A model generated the notes under the pieces. That model was not told the origin of the DNA and made no database searches. It saw only the letters and a list, made by a program, of their open reading frames with translations. From assembly GCF_011305415.1 (NCBI RefSeq), contig NZ_JAANOQ010000009.1, positions 43,113 through 107,112 on the forward strand: DNA of 64,000 nt. The letters run 5' to 3'. Shown here in pieces: positions 33,839 to 44,200 of the stretch. Both the position numbers and the translations under genes were made by a program. The stretch is from Flavobacterium bernardetii (GTDB lineage: Bacteria; Bacteroidota; Bacteroidia; Flavobacteriales; Flavobacteriaceae). How positions within the stretch are numbered: the stretch's first letter is position 1; every line of letters begins with the position of its first letter.

Positions 33839-35194
33839 ATGAAAATATTAAATATTAAAAAATCTAGTTTTGAGAATTCTGGTTATCGATTAGACGCAAA
33901 ACCTTATTTGAGCTCTGGCAATATTGTTTTAGATAAGTTGAAACATTGTAAGTATGAATTAACAAATGTTTTTGCCTACTCTGATGATATTTTTTATGGA
34001 GGTCGTGATAAAAGATACTACGTAAGTAATCATGAAAATGGAATACCTTTCATGGGAAGCTCAGATATGTTAAAAAATGATTTATTTGATTTAAAATTAA
34101 TTTCAAAAAAACTTACCAAAAACTTAGATAATTATTTATTAGATACTGGTTGGATACTAATTTCAAGATCAGGAACTATAGGAAATACAACTTTTACAAA
34201 TGAATTATTTAAAGGTAAAGCTGCAAGTGAACATATAATAAGAGTAAAACCAAAAAACAATGTGTTTTCAGGTTATTTGTATGCTTATTTATCTTCTAAA
34301 TTTGGTTATAATTTATTAACTCAAGGTTCTTTCGGTGCTGTTATTCAGCATATTGAGCCTGATTTTGTTGGAAATATACCAGTTCCACTTTTACCTGATG
34401 ATAAACAAGAGAAAATCCATAAATTGATTTTAGAAGGAGCAGAATTACGAGTTGAAGCTAATAAATATTTAAAAGAAGCAATCGATTACTTTAATAATAA
34501 ATACGCTGTTAATGGTATAACTAAAATTTTTAATAAAAAGGTAAGTAAATTAAATTTTAGTTGGGCAGCATATAATAATAATATTGAATGTGATAAAATG
34601 TATTTAGAAAACAACGAAGATGAGTTTGTTGTTTTAAGTTCAATGGTAAAGGATTGTTTTTCTCCACCAATGTTTAAACATATTTATTTAGATAAAGATA
34701 ATGGTCATCCATTTTTAACAGGTGCAGAATTAACAAAATTTAATAAAAAATTTTACAGATGGCTTTCTAAAAGAGGAGTTAAGGATATTAATGATTATAA
34801 AGTCAAGAAAGGTACACTTTTACTATACAAATCAGGTAATACAGATGGAGGAATTCTTGGTAATGTTTTTATAACTGATGATATTTTAGAAGGAGCGTGT
34901 TTATCAGATCATGTTATTAGAATTTTTACAGATGATTTAAGTATTTCATATTGGTTATATGCATTTTTTAAAAGTGAATCAGGTATAAGATTGTTACAAA
35001 AAACAGCTACAGGTTCTATGATCCCTTTTATAACAACAGATAGGTTGATGAATTTATTAGTACCTAAACCTAATGAAAATTTTGAAAATATTTCAAAACT
35101 TATTGGTAAATATTTAGAACTTAATGTACAGAGCCAATTAAAAGAAAACCAAGCAATTGATTTAATCGAAAAAGAAATTGACGCATGGCAATAA
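33839..35194 (+). CDS. Restriction specificity subunit S-like protein (MADS-like, MAD5 type)
   Basis: 451 residues in two similar halves, each a target-recognition domain followed by a helix. TRD1 is about 1-190 (VPLLPDDKQEKIHKLILEGA at its end) and TRD2 about 230-430, with matching blocks ILISRSGTIGN and TLLLYKSGNTDGGI. Such subunits read the two half-sites of a split target for the methylase upstream, which starts 5 bp before. The stop overlaps the kinase gene by 10 bp. The target site cannot be read from sequence. Confidence 0.87.
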   Translation: MKILNIKKSSFENSGYRLDAKPYLSSGNIVLDKLKHCKYELTNVFAYSDDIFYGGRDKRYYVSNHENGIPFMGSSDMLKNDLFDLKLISKKLTKNLDNYLLDTGWILISRSGTIGNTTFTNELFKGKAASEHIIRVKPKNNVFSGYLYAYLSSKFGYNLLTQGSFGAVIQHIEPDFVGNIPVPLLPDDKQEKIHKLILEGAELRVEANKYLKEAIDYFNNKYAVNGITKIFNKKVSKLNFSWAAYNNNIECDKMYLENNEDEFVVLSSMVKDCFSPPMFKHIYLDKDNGHPFLTGAELTKFNKKFYRWLSKRGVKDINDYKVKKGTLLLYKSGNTDGGILGNVFITDDILEGACLSDHVIRIFTDDLSISYWLYAFFKSESGIRLLQKTATGSMIPFITTDRLMNLLVPKPNENFENISKLIGKYLELNVQSQLKENQAIDLIEKEIDAWQ

Positions 35195-38100
35195 TCATAA
35201 AACCAACCTATTTTGAGTCTGTTGTTAATGCAGGGGAGCAAAAGTTAATGAATTTTTTAGAGGTTAATCTTCCAGATGATTTCTACTTAATTCCAAATAT
35301 CGAATTGGTTTCTACAAACACCAAAAATAACCTTACACAATATTGGGAATACGACCTTATTGTAGTGGCTCCTCATGCAATCTTTAATATAGAAAATAAA
35401 GATTGGAAGGGGCGAATAGAAGGTGATGATAATACTTGGTATTTAAATGACCAACCTCGTAGAAATCCATTGCGAACCAATAGGCAAAAGACAGCCATAC
35501 TTGCTTCTAAATTAAAAGAACATAATCCTTCTTGGGGCAGAGCTTGGATTCAAAATATGTTGACATTATCTTATGATAATTACAGCCAACCAATTATTTC
35601 ACCTGATGATAAAAAGCTAACATTTCAGCTTAAAAAAGAATTAATAAATTATATAACCGATGCCTCTGAACTTAATAAAAGTGAAGAAGCAATTGTAGAT
35701 ATTCAAAAACAAATCGTAGATTATTTATCCGGACAACAAACAAGAAAAAGAGTAGAAGATAAAAAGCAAATCTATGAATACGAAATTGTCAAAATTTTGC
35801 ATCAAGAAAACAATTTTGTTGAATATTTAGTAAAACCTTTTGGGGCAACTTCTTCATATCGCCGTATAAAAGAATATGCTCTTCAAGTAGTTGGTCTTTC
35901 TCCAGAAGAGCTTCGCAAAAGAGAAGAAAAAATAAAAAACCAATATAAAGCTTTAAATAAAATTAAGGCAAAACCATTTATTCTAAACGTTGATTTTAGA
36001 ATAGATGTTGAAAACCATTTGTTTTATGAAATATCAGATTTCTTAGAAGAAAACTCCTTACGCTCAGAATCACGCATCAAGACTTTCACTTTTAAAGAGA
36101 AATTAGAAATTATTAAAAACATCATGGTAGCTTTAAAAGAAGCTCATAAGGAAAATATTTTCCATCGTGATATTAATCCTGATAATATTTATTTAAGTAG
36201 TGGTTATGCTTATTTAGGAAATTTTGGTAAATCGTATTTTATTGACCATAGCGAAGAAGGATATACGGTAATGCCTACTATAAATCAAAGTAATGCTACC
36301 GCTTATCATCCACTTGAATTAACTGTGGGTGATGCTTCAGTTGTTTCTGATATTTATTCATTGGGTGTTTTGATATATTGGCTATTCACCGAAAAAGAAC
36401 CTTTTTCTTCTCCATTCGAATTGAATAATTTGGGAGGAAAATTACCGGAAAATATATTGCCATCAAAGCTAAATTCAAATTTACCAAAATGGATTGATGA
36501 AGTTTGTTCTAAAACTATACTCATAGATGAGTTTCAAAGAATTGAGAGTATTGAAGAGATACAAGATTTAATTGATAATGCAATATCTATAAGTACTAAT
36601 ACAAACAATGTAACTTTAGAAAGTAATTTACCGAGTAAAGTTGTTTCTTTTGAGGAGTTAAAAGAAGGAGATACTATTGGTGATTATGCAATACATCAGG
36701 TTTTGGGTAAAGGTGGTTATTCTAAAGTATTTAAAGTTAAACATCGATTACAAGATAAATTTTACACTTTAAAATTATTTAATGAAAGTGTAAATATAAG
36801 TTCTGTTAAAGATGAATATGCAGCTTTAATTGAGTTGCATCATAATAATATTGTAAAGTTCAGTTGGAATGGAGAAACACCCAATGGACAGTTTTATACT
36901 TTAATGGAGTATTTGGAAGGTGAAAATTTACGCTTATACACCTCTACAGATGTCAATCTACCTATTCATCAAATTTATAGAGTTGGAATTGATATACTTT
37001 CTGCATTAGAAGAAATGCAAAACAAAGAAAAACCAATTATTCATCGAGATATCAAACCTCAAAATATAATTTGGGATAAAGGAGATCGATTCGTTTTAAT
37101 TGATTTTAATGTTGCGTCTACTATTAATGAAAATAAAGATTTTGTTGGAACAAATCCATATTTAGCTCCAGACCTAATTGAATCGAACTATAAAGTAAAT
37201 TGGGATTTATCTGCCGATTTATTTGCATTAGGAGTAACACTTTATGAGTTGGTTTGTAAACAATATCCTTGGCATCCAAACAAAATAGCAATTGTTGGAA
37301 GGCAGCCTAATAATCCTAAAAATGTTGAAAAGAGAATATCAAATGAGTTTGCAGAATTTCTTTTAAAAGCAATTGCAACGAATAAAAATGAGAGATTCAA
37401 GAGTGCTAATGATATGATTGCTGCACTTCAGAAACTTGAGTTCAATCTTTTAGAGGAAGAAAATGATTCAATTGAAGATATCAGTTCAAGAAATAAACTA
37501 TATCAAACACAAATATCAATAATACAGTCTCCAAGCTTTAATGTAAAGCTATACGACAAAATGAATTCTTATGTTGATTTACATGAATCGATTGATAATG
37601 TTTTATCTCGTTTCAAAAGTAATATTGAAAAATATAAGTCTTCAATTGATTTAGGTGAAAAAATTAAACTTGTTTTAAAAGTTGATGGCGAATCAATTAT
37701 TAATGAAACTTTTTGGAATGGTGGTGCAAGAAATTTTAATCCAGGTAATATTGAAAGAGTTTATCAGGCTTTAAAAGAACTATTTGATACAAATAGAGAT
37801 AAAATAAAAGCTCATAAAATTTCTGTCGAAGGAATTAATATGGTTGATTACTTAAATTCATTGTATAGCCAGTCAAAATATGGTAATTACGGTACTCGTG
37901 TAAATTTTAATACAAACAAATTAGACGAAGATACTTATACACCTACAAAGTTAGACAAAACATTAATGCCTGCTATCGTTGATGGTAAGTATAAAATGAT
38001 AATAATTACAGGAAACGCAGGCGATGGTAAAACAGCATTTGTTAAAAAAATAGAGCAAAATCCATTAGTTAGAAATATTGAACATTTTGCTCATAAAAAC

Positions 38101-39654
38101 GGCGCTCGTTTTATGATTAATGGGTTAAATTATGAAAGTAATTATGATGGTTCTCAAGATGAAAACGATAATGAAAATAATGATGTTTTAGAAAAATTCT
38201 TTGAACCATTTGAAAATTTAACTAATTATAGTAAAGCTAGTGAAGGAAGAATTATAGCTATAAATGAAGGAAGATTAGTTGAGTTTCTAACAACTTCTGA
38301 TAAGCATAATCAATTAGCAAAAAATATTGAAGATTATTTTTATAAAGAAGGTAATGTTGAATTGCCTGAGGGTATCCTTGTGATTAACCTTAATCTTAGA
38401 TCTGTTGTTTCAGATTCTAGTGGAGAAGGAAGTTTATTTAAAAAACAAATTAAAGCATTAACAAGAAAGGAATTGTGGAATAATTGTCAAAGTTGTGATT
38501 TGGCAAGTAAATGTTTTATTAATTACAATGTAAAAACTTTTAGTGATGAAGCTTCAGGAGAAGCTGTAATCAATCGTTTAGAGTGGCTATTAAGGACAGT
38601 AAGTTTAAAAAGAGAGCTACACATAACAATGCGTGATGTTCGTTCATTTGTAGCGTTTTTACTTACAAGAGATTTTGCTTGTGAAGATATTAGGAAGATT
38701 AGTAATGAAACAACTACACCTGAGCAATATTGGCAATATTATTATTTTAATATTTCAAATCCTAAAATCAATGATTCAGGTAATAATGATAGGTTAATTA
38801 AACTAATCAGGGAAACAGATATAGGTGAAGTTGCAATCCCAAAATTAGATAGAGAATTGTTTTTCAACAGACATCATCAAAAAGACTATTTAGAATTTTT
38901 AGAAAGAGAAGGAACACTATTAGAAATATTCAATGAATATAAATATTTGTTGCCTGCTCATGAGCAAACTCCTGAAAATATTGAACAATCTAGAGACAGA
39001 CAAAAAGTTTTTGTGAGACATCAATATTTTGAAGGTAAGTTGTTTATGATTGAAAATTCAAATAATTCTCAAAATAGTTCACAAGATGATAAATCTAAAA
39101 TTAATAAGCCATCTTATTTATTGAGGATTCCATATAAATCTGTATTTGAATTCGTAAATATTCTAAAAAGTGAAAACATAACTGAAAAAATAAAGAATTC
39201 AATATCAAGGGCAGTATCATTAAATGAAGGTTGTAATAATTATTCACTTGATGAGAAAAATTTGATTCTTGCATCAACAGAAATTAAAGATCCTTTTGGT
39301 AAATCATTTAAATTATTTCCATTAGATGAGTTTGAATTGTTTGTAAATAAAGCAGATCATCTCACTAGATATATTGAATATGAAGCAGATAGTTTAATTT
39401 TTAGACATAAGTCGCATAAACACATAAATCTTACTATTTCACTAGATTTATTCGAAATGCTTTACTTTATTCAAAAAGGATTTAGTCCATCTTTAAATGA
39501 TTTAAAAGGAAGATTCGTAGAGTTAATTGTTTTTAAAAATCTACTTGAGAACTTAAAGTACGATGAAATAGTGGTTACATCGGACAATAAAACATTTTAT
39601 TCAATAAAGAAAAATAGTTATAACAAAATAGCTATTAACAAATTAGCAATATAA
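35185..39654 (+). CDS. Giant NERD / double kinase / NTPase protein (MADS-like, MAD6 type)
   Basis: 1489 residues. (1) NERD nuclease domain, 1-130, with D57, E70 and K72 (DLIVV...IENKDW) as the PD-(D/E)xK set. (2) Kinase domain 1, about 200-470, with HRDINPDN (H327-N334), in which the catalytic lysine is replaced by N331 and DFG reads GNFG (345-348); probably a pseudokinase. (3) Kinase domain 2, about 490-760, with GKGGYSKVF, K530, HRDIKPQN (620-627) and DFN (640-642); probably active. (4) A P-loop domain with GNAGDGKT (943-950). NERD plus kinase also recalls PglW of BREX type 2, but pglZ and brxL are absent. It probably signals infection to the nuclease/ATPase downstream. Confidence 0.87.
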   Translation: MAIIIKPTYFESVVNAGEQKLMNFLEVNLPDDFYLIPNIELVSTNTKNNLTQYWEYDLIVVAPHAIFNIENKDWKGRIEGDDNTWYLNDQPRRNPLRTNRQKTAILASKLKEHNPSWGRAWIQNMLTLSYDNYSQPIISPDDKKLTFQLKKELINYITDASELNKSEEAIVDIQKQIVDYLSGQQTRKRVEDKKQIYEYEIVKILHQENNFVEYLVKPFGATSSYRRIKEYALQVVGLSPEELRKREEKIKNQYKALNKIKAKPFILNVDFRIDVENHLFYEISDFLEENSLRSESRIKTFTFKEKLEIIKNIMVALKEAHKENIFHRDINPDNIYLSSGYAYLGNFGKSYFIDHSEEGYTVMPTINQSNATAYHPLELTVGDASVVSDIYSLGVLIYWLFTEKEPFSSPFELNNLGGKLPENILPSKLNSNLPKWIDEVCSKTILIDEFQRIESIEEIQDLIDNAISISTNTNNVTLESNLPSKVVSFEELKEGDTIGDYAIHQVLGKGGYSKVFKVKHRLQDKFYTLKLFNESVNISSVKDEYAALIELHHNNIVKFSWNGETPNGQFYTLMEYLEGENLRLYTSTDVNLPIHQIYRVGIDILSALEEMQNKEKPIIHRDIKPQNIIWDKGDRFVLIDFNVASTINENKDFVGTNPYLAPDLIESNYKVNWDLSADLFALGVTLYELVCKQYPWHPNKIAIVGRQPNNPKNVEKRISNEFAEFLLKAIATNKNERFKSANDMIAALQKLEFNLLEEENDSIEDISSRNKLYQTQISIIQSPSFNVKLYDKMNSYVDLHESIDNVLSRFKSNIEKYKSSIDLGEKIKLVLKVDGESIINETFWNGGARNFNPGNIERVYQALKELFDTNRDKIKAHKISVEGINMVDYLNSLYSQSKYGNYGTRVNFNTNKLDEDTYTPTKLDKTLMPAIVDGKYKMIIITGNAGDGKTAFVKKIEQNPLVRNIEHFAHKNGARFMINGLNYESNYDGSQDENDNENNDVLEKFFEPFENLTNYSKASEGRIIAINEGRLVEFLTTSDKHNQLAKNIEDYFYKEGNVELPEGILVINLNLRSVVSDSSGEGSLFKKQIKALTRKELWNNCQSCDLASKCFINYNVKTFSDEASGEAVINRLEWLLRTVSLKRELHITMRDVRSFVAFLLTRDFACEDIRKISNETTTPEQYWQYYYFNISNPKINDSGNNDRLIKLIRETDIGEVAIPKLDRELFFNRHHQKDYLEFLEREGTLLEIFNEYKYLLPAHEQTPENIEQSRDRQKVFVRHQYFEGKLFMIENSNNSQNSSQDDKSKINKPSYLLRIPYKSVFEFVNILKSENITEKIKNSISRAVSLNEGCNNYSLDEKNLILASTEIKDPFGKSFKLFPLDEFELFVNKADHLTRYIEYEADSLIFRHKSHKHINLTISLDLFEMLYFIQKGFSPSLNDLKGRFVELIVFKNLLENLKYDEIVVTSDNKTFYSIKKNSYNKIAINKLAI

Positions 39655-39656
39655 GT

Positions 39657-41213
39657 ATGGCTATTAATTTAAATAGAGAAGAGGGGATTTTTCGTAATGA
39701 ATTAATATTTACTTCAGATGCGAAAGTAATAAACATTGATAGTACTTTAGTTAATTTATTTATGTTATTAAAACATAATGGAGTAAGACCTAAACAAAGA
39801 ACACGTAGGGGTGAAAATGTTTTTATAGAGTTGTCCAAGCTCAAAAGTATTTTTCAAAAAATTGAAGAAGAAGGGAATCTATCAGGCTTCAATGAAAATC
39901 CAGAAGCAGTCGAACTTTGGCTAAGGACAAATCTAACAAATCTTGTTAATAGAGGGAATTCCGAAAAAGAAAAAGTTTCTTCACTAAGACCTATTCACTT
40001 AGAAAGTTATAGAGTTAGAAATGCTCCTAATACAAGAGATTATTTTAGCGCAGATCAAGTCTATTTAATGTTAAGTCAAAAACCTTCAGTAAAAAATGAA
40101 CTAAAAAATTTTTTGATGGAGGGATGGGATTCTACAACAAACCAACTACTCAATGGTAATCATCTTGATGTTGATAGTCTTGGAATATTGCATTTAATAA
40201 AGAATGTTAATCCGGGTTTTTTAGAAAGCAATTCTGATTTAAATAGAATAAAGCCACTTCTTGAAAAACAAGCTGAATTATTTTGTGATGATGTGCACAA
40301 ATTGTTGGTATATAAAAACGAAATACCAAGAAATGTTTTAATTGACTATTTAAAAACAATTACATCCTTTCATTTGTCATTATATATTCATAAAGCCGTT
40401 TATCTTTTACCAAAAATGATAGATGAAAGTAAAATTGAAGTAACAGATGATTGGAATATTGTAGTTGATGTAACGGATAATTTTGAAAGTAAGATTTCTA
40501 ATTTAGCAATTAATGATGCAGAAAAAAATTTTAATTCACTTTATAATTATATAAAATCAACTTTTCAAATTAATGCAGTTATAGCTAGATACAAATTGGA
40601 TAAAGCAGATTCAGATACATTAATTGAAGTTTTAAGAATTTTGAATGATAGAAATGAATCTTTTGATTTAAAGTTTGAAACACATTGGGATTACATCTAT
40701 GGTAATTTTGACAAAGAAGATAAGGATTTGATTAATGAAATGGTAAAATATGAAACAACTTACTTTGATAGATATGTTGAGTTATTAATGAAAATTAAAG
40801 GTCCATATCAATTGAAATACTATCCACAGTTTATGGATAGTATTTCTCAAAAAAATAACGATAGAGGTTTTTTAGCACAAGGACGTAGCAAAAAACATCC
40901 AAGAAGATATGTCCTTGGGACAAGGTTGCTTGAAACACTTGTACAAATTCAAGTTTTACATTTAGACAATGAAAAATTTATTACTAAAAGTCTTTCTATT
41001 GAAGATTTAATGAAAAACCTAAAAGAAAGATATGGTCTAATAATTAACGGTTTAAATGAAGAAAGGTTTGAAAATGCAGATGTTAATACAATATTAGCAT
41101 TCAAAGAAAACGTTGAAGCTTTCAAATTAAAATTGAGACAAATTGGTTTTTACAATGACTTGAGTGATGCGTATATTTTGCAAAAAGTTAGACCTAGATA
41201 CGAACTTCTTTAA
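39657..41213 (+). CDS. Unknown defence-operon component (MADS-like, MAD7 type by position)
   Basis: 518 residues, soluble, mainly helical, with many lysine and glutamate residues and no motif I can name. The N-terminus (INLNREEGIFRNELIFTSDA) and a basic stretch VRPKQRTRRGENV are visible. It starts 2 bp after the kinase gene and precedes the giant ATPase, the position held by the uncharacterised MAD7 protein in MADS. From memory, the MADS naming gives MAD6 to the kinase and MAD8 to the ATPase, which fits this order. Function unknown. Confidence 0.72.
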   Translation: MAINLNREEGIFRNELIFTSDAKVINIDSTLVNLFMLLKHNGVRPKQRTRRGENVFIELSKLKSIFQKIEEEGNLSGFNENPEAVELWLRTNLTNLVNRGNSEKEKVSSLRPIHLESYRVRNAPNTRDYFSADQVYLMLSQKPSVKNELKNFLMEGWDSTTNQLLNGNHLDVDSLGILHLIKNVNPGFLESNSDLNRIKPLLEKQAELFCDDVHKLLVYKNEIPRNVLIDYLKTITSFHLSLYIHKAVYLLPKMIDESKIEVTDDWNIVVDVTDNFESKISNLAINDAEKNFNSLYNYIKSTFQINAVIARYKLDKADSDTLIEVLRILNDRNESFDLKFETHWDYIYGNFDKEDKDLINEMVKYETTYFDRYVELLMKIKGPYQLKYYPQFMDSISQKNNDRGFLAQGRSKKHPRRYVLGTRLLETLVQIQVLHLDNEKFITKSLSIEDLMKNLKERYGLIINGLNEERFENADVNTILAFKENVEAFKLKLRQIGFYNDLSDAYILQKVRPRYELL

Positions 41214-41223
41214 TGATTTATTT

Positions 41224-44200
41224 ATGTTAGATAATTATAAAACAATATATTACAGTAAAATAGTTGAATTGATTTCTAAAATTCATCACGAAGAATTTAG
41301 TAATGCTAAGCCAGGTCATTGTATGAAAATAACAGGATTAGGAGAAGAGCAATTACTAGTTTTGTGGGAAAATTTGAAATTATCTTTTTCTAATATTGAT
41401 TCATACATTATAAATGACGTTGAACAAAAAGAGTGTAATATTTCAGCTACCAAATTGATTGAACTAAGAAATAGTCAATCCAAACCATTACTAATTTTGA
41501 TTCCTGCTAACAATCGTACAGCAGCGGAAGATTCGTATGGTAATGCAACTTTTAAAGAAATTTCATTATACAATATAGAAAATGAATTAACTAAAGTCTT
41601 ACTTAATTCTGTTCCAACTGAATTTAAAACAGTTATTAAAGCTATTGAAGATATTCTTAAAGTTTCCAAAACAAATAACTTTAAATTTATTAGCTATTTA
41701 ATTGGTTTAGAAAAAAATAATTATGCTAAAAAATCATTTGGCGAATTATTATTCTTTTTAGATATTTTACCTGATGTAAATTTACTAGACGATATGAATC
41801 TAATACGTTCTAGATTAACATTAAATCATAAAAGTTGTCAGTTACTATCATCATTTAATAAAACAATTTACGAAAGAGTTGAAAACTTAGAAATCGAAAA
41901 AGATTCAATTCAAAAAGATTTAGTAGAATTGTTTAAAAAAGAATCGAAGGTTAATACATTAAATGAATTAGTGTATGTAATTACTAATGATTATAAAAAT
42001 CTATGGTTTGATAAATGGAAAATTCCAAATTTGAACTTTAATGAAGTTAAATTAAAGGTTTTAGAAATTAGATCTACTGATTTCATTGAAGAAGAAGGCC
42101 GTAAAGTGTTAAAAGCAAACAGTAATAATTCATCCAATGTAATAATTCGATTTACAACAACTCCTCCTCCAAACCAAGTAAATGAATTAAAATATTTTAG
42201 AGTTATTTTAATGTCTGTAGATGGATTTTCAGGTCAGGAAATGACAACAGTTAGAAAATTACCAAATTCTAACGCAAGACAAGAATATAGAGAGGCAAAA
42301 ATTGAATTAAATTCCAACAATATGGAAGAAGGTTCTTACTTCTTCAAAATAATTGCAGAAGATGAAAATGGAAATATTTTAAATACTAATGATGACTTTT
42401 ACAGTGATAAAGTTCAAGAAAATTGGGAAAAAAATAATAAGAGTATTGAATTTAAAGCAAGTTTAAATTATAAACTTGAATCAGATACAGAAGATTTTGA
42501 ATTTGTTGTTGAAGAAAATACGGAAAAAGAAGATAATCAAAGAAAAGATAAGCTTTTCAACGTTTTGCAAGCATATTTTAAATTTAATATAGATTTACTT
42601 AAAGATGGTGAGGAAGAAGATTTTCCAATTCCAAGTGATAAGTCAAACATTTGGACGAATGATGATAAGCCAAAACATAATTCAATTTTTCATATTAATT
42701 ATAATCAAAAACATAACTACCAGGTTATTGTTTCATCAAAGTTAAGATTAATTCAAAATGAGCTTCTAAAAAACGGTAATAAATTAGGTTATGTAAAAGC
42801 AACATTAAATAACAATCAAACTGCTTTAGGTCTTGAGAATCTTGAATTTATTAATAGTAATTTAACGGATATTGCTCCTAAGAAATTAATTGACGCAAGA
42901 AGTAATTTGTTTAATAAAATAATTAATTCCAATACTACTGAAAATGGAATTTTTGAAACAACAAATTTAGCTGAACTTAAAGAGGAAATTAAATCTTATA
43001 TAGATAAATTTAATAGTTGGATTGTTGACTTAAATAAGAAAATAGTCAAAACAAATATTGAGGATTCCGAAAAAGAAAGTCTAAAATTATTATTTTCTGA
43101 AATTCAATTTTTAGATTTAGTTAAAATTAAAGCTAAGTTACCTAATAATGAAACGGTTAGTGCAGTTATGTTGTCTCCATTGCATCCGTTACGATTAGCG
43201 TGGTTTTACAGTTTAATAGATACTTTTCAAATATGGCATGAAAGAAGTATTAAATATAAAGATCACGTTAAAGATTGGTCGAAATTACAAGATGTTTTCT
43301 TAGGGAAAATTCAGCCTTCTAATAATCCTTTTGTTTTTGTTGATCCATCAAATTTTGACAACTATGAGTATACAGGAGAAATTAATTTTGGTTGGGGTAT
43401 TTATTTTAATTCAGAATACAACAAGAATAAGAATTCTTTAGTTCCAGTAGCTCATCAACTTAAGCAATATTTTAAGTCCTTATTAAACATAACTAAGGAA
43501 ACGAATATTGAAAACGAAGTAAGTAAATCTTTAGTCGTTAAACATTTAAAGAATTTTTTAATTCAACATCCTTACACTGATAAATTAGTTATAAATTTAT
43601 TTAATGTTGGTGATGCAGAAAAGTTTGCTGAAGCATTCGTTGAGTTAAGTAAAAATAAGGAACATGTTGATACAAAATTTGAAGTTAGAATTTTTGTTGG
43701 AAATACATCTTTTATTGAGCCAGGAAATGCTTTAAGAGAATTGATTAATCCTGATACAAATATTACAGAAGAAGCTGAATTATTTTCACAGGCATCAGTA
43801 AATAGATTGTTTCCTAAACTTAGGTTTTCAATCAACAGTATTGAAGATTTTCTGATTAATCCAATTAGTTATAATTCTCATTTAAGTTTCTTAGTTAATC
43901 CATTTACTCCTAAAATAACATTAACAAAACCTACTGTAGATTTTAAATCAGATTTCCTTAATGGACTTTTTGTTTATAATACCACAGAAACGTCAATCGA
44001 TGAAAGTATTGATTTAATAAAATGGATTAACTATGTTGATGTAGGAAAATCAAAAGGTTCAATAGTAACATCACTATTTAATAATTTTCAAAAAAATATA
44101 GCATGTGCTCTTGCTTCAAGTGATACAGATTCTCTTCCAGCAATTCAGTTAGAATTGACAGATAGAGATAAAGTATTAATTTCACATCTACATGAATATT

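Noticed and set aside
31830..35194. Complete type I restriction-modification system
   Set aside because: Methylase and S subunit are present, but no HsdR translocase/endonuclease gene is adjacent. The genes are locked into the kinase/ATPase operon instead.
34909..35241. Leftward ORF opposite the S subunit and kinase genes
   Set aside because: Shadow of two well-supported genes, with no recognised motif or start signal.
41164..41223. Upstream GTG start of the giant ATPase gene, overlapping the previous gene
   Set aside because: It would add 20 residues read from within the preceding coding region. The ATG at 41224 follows the stop by 10 bp, like other spacings in this operon.
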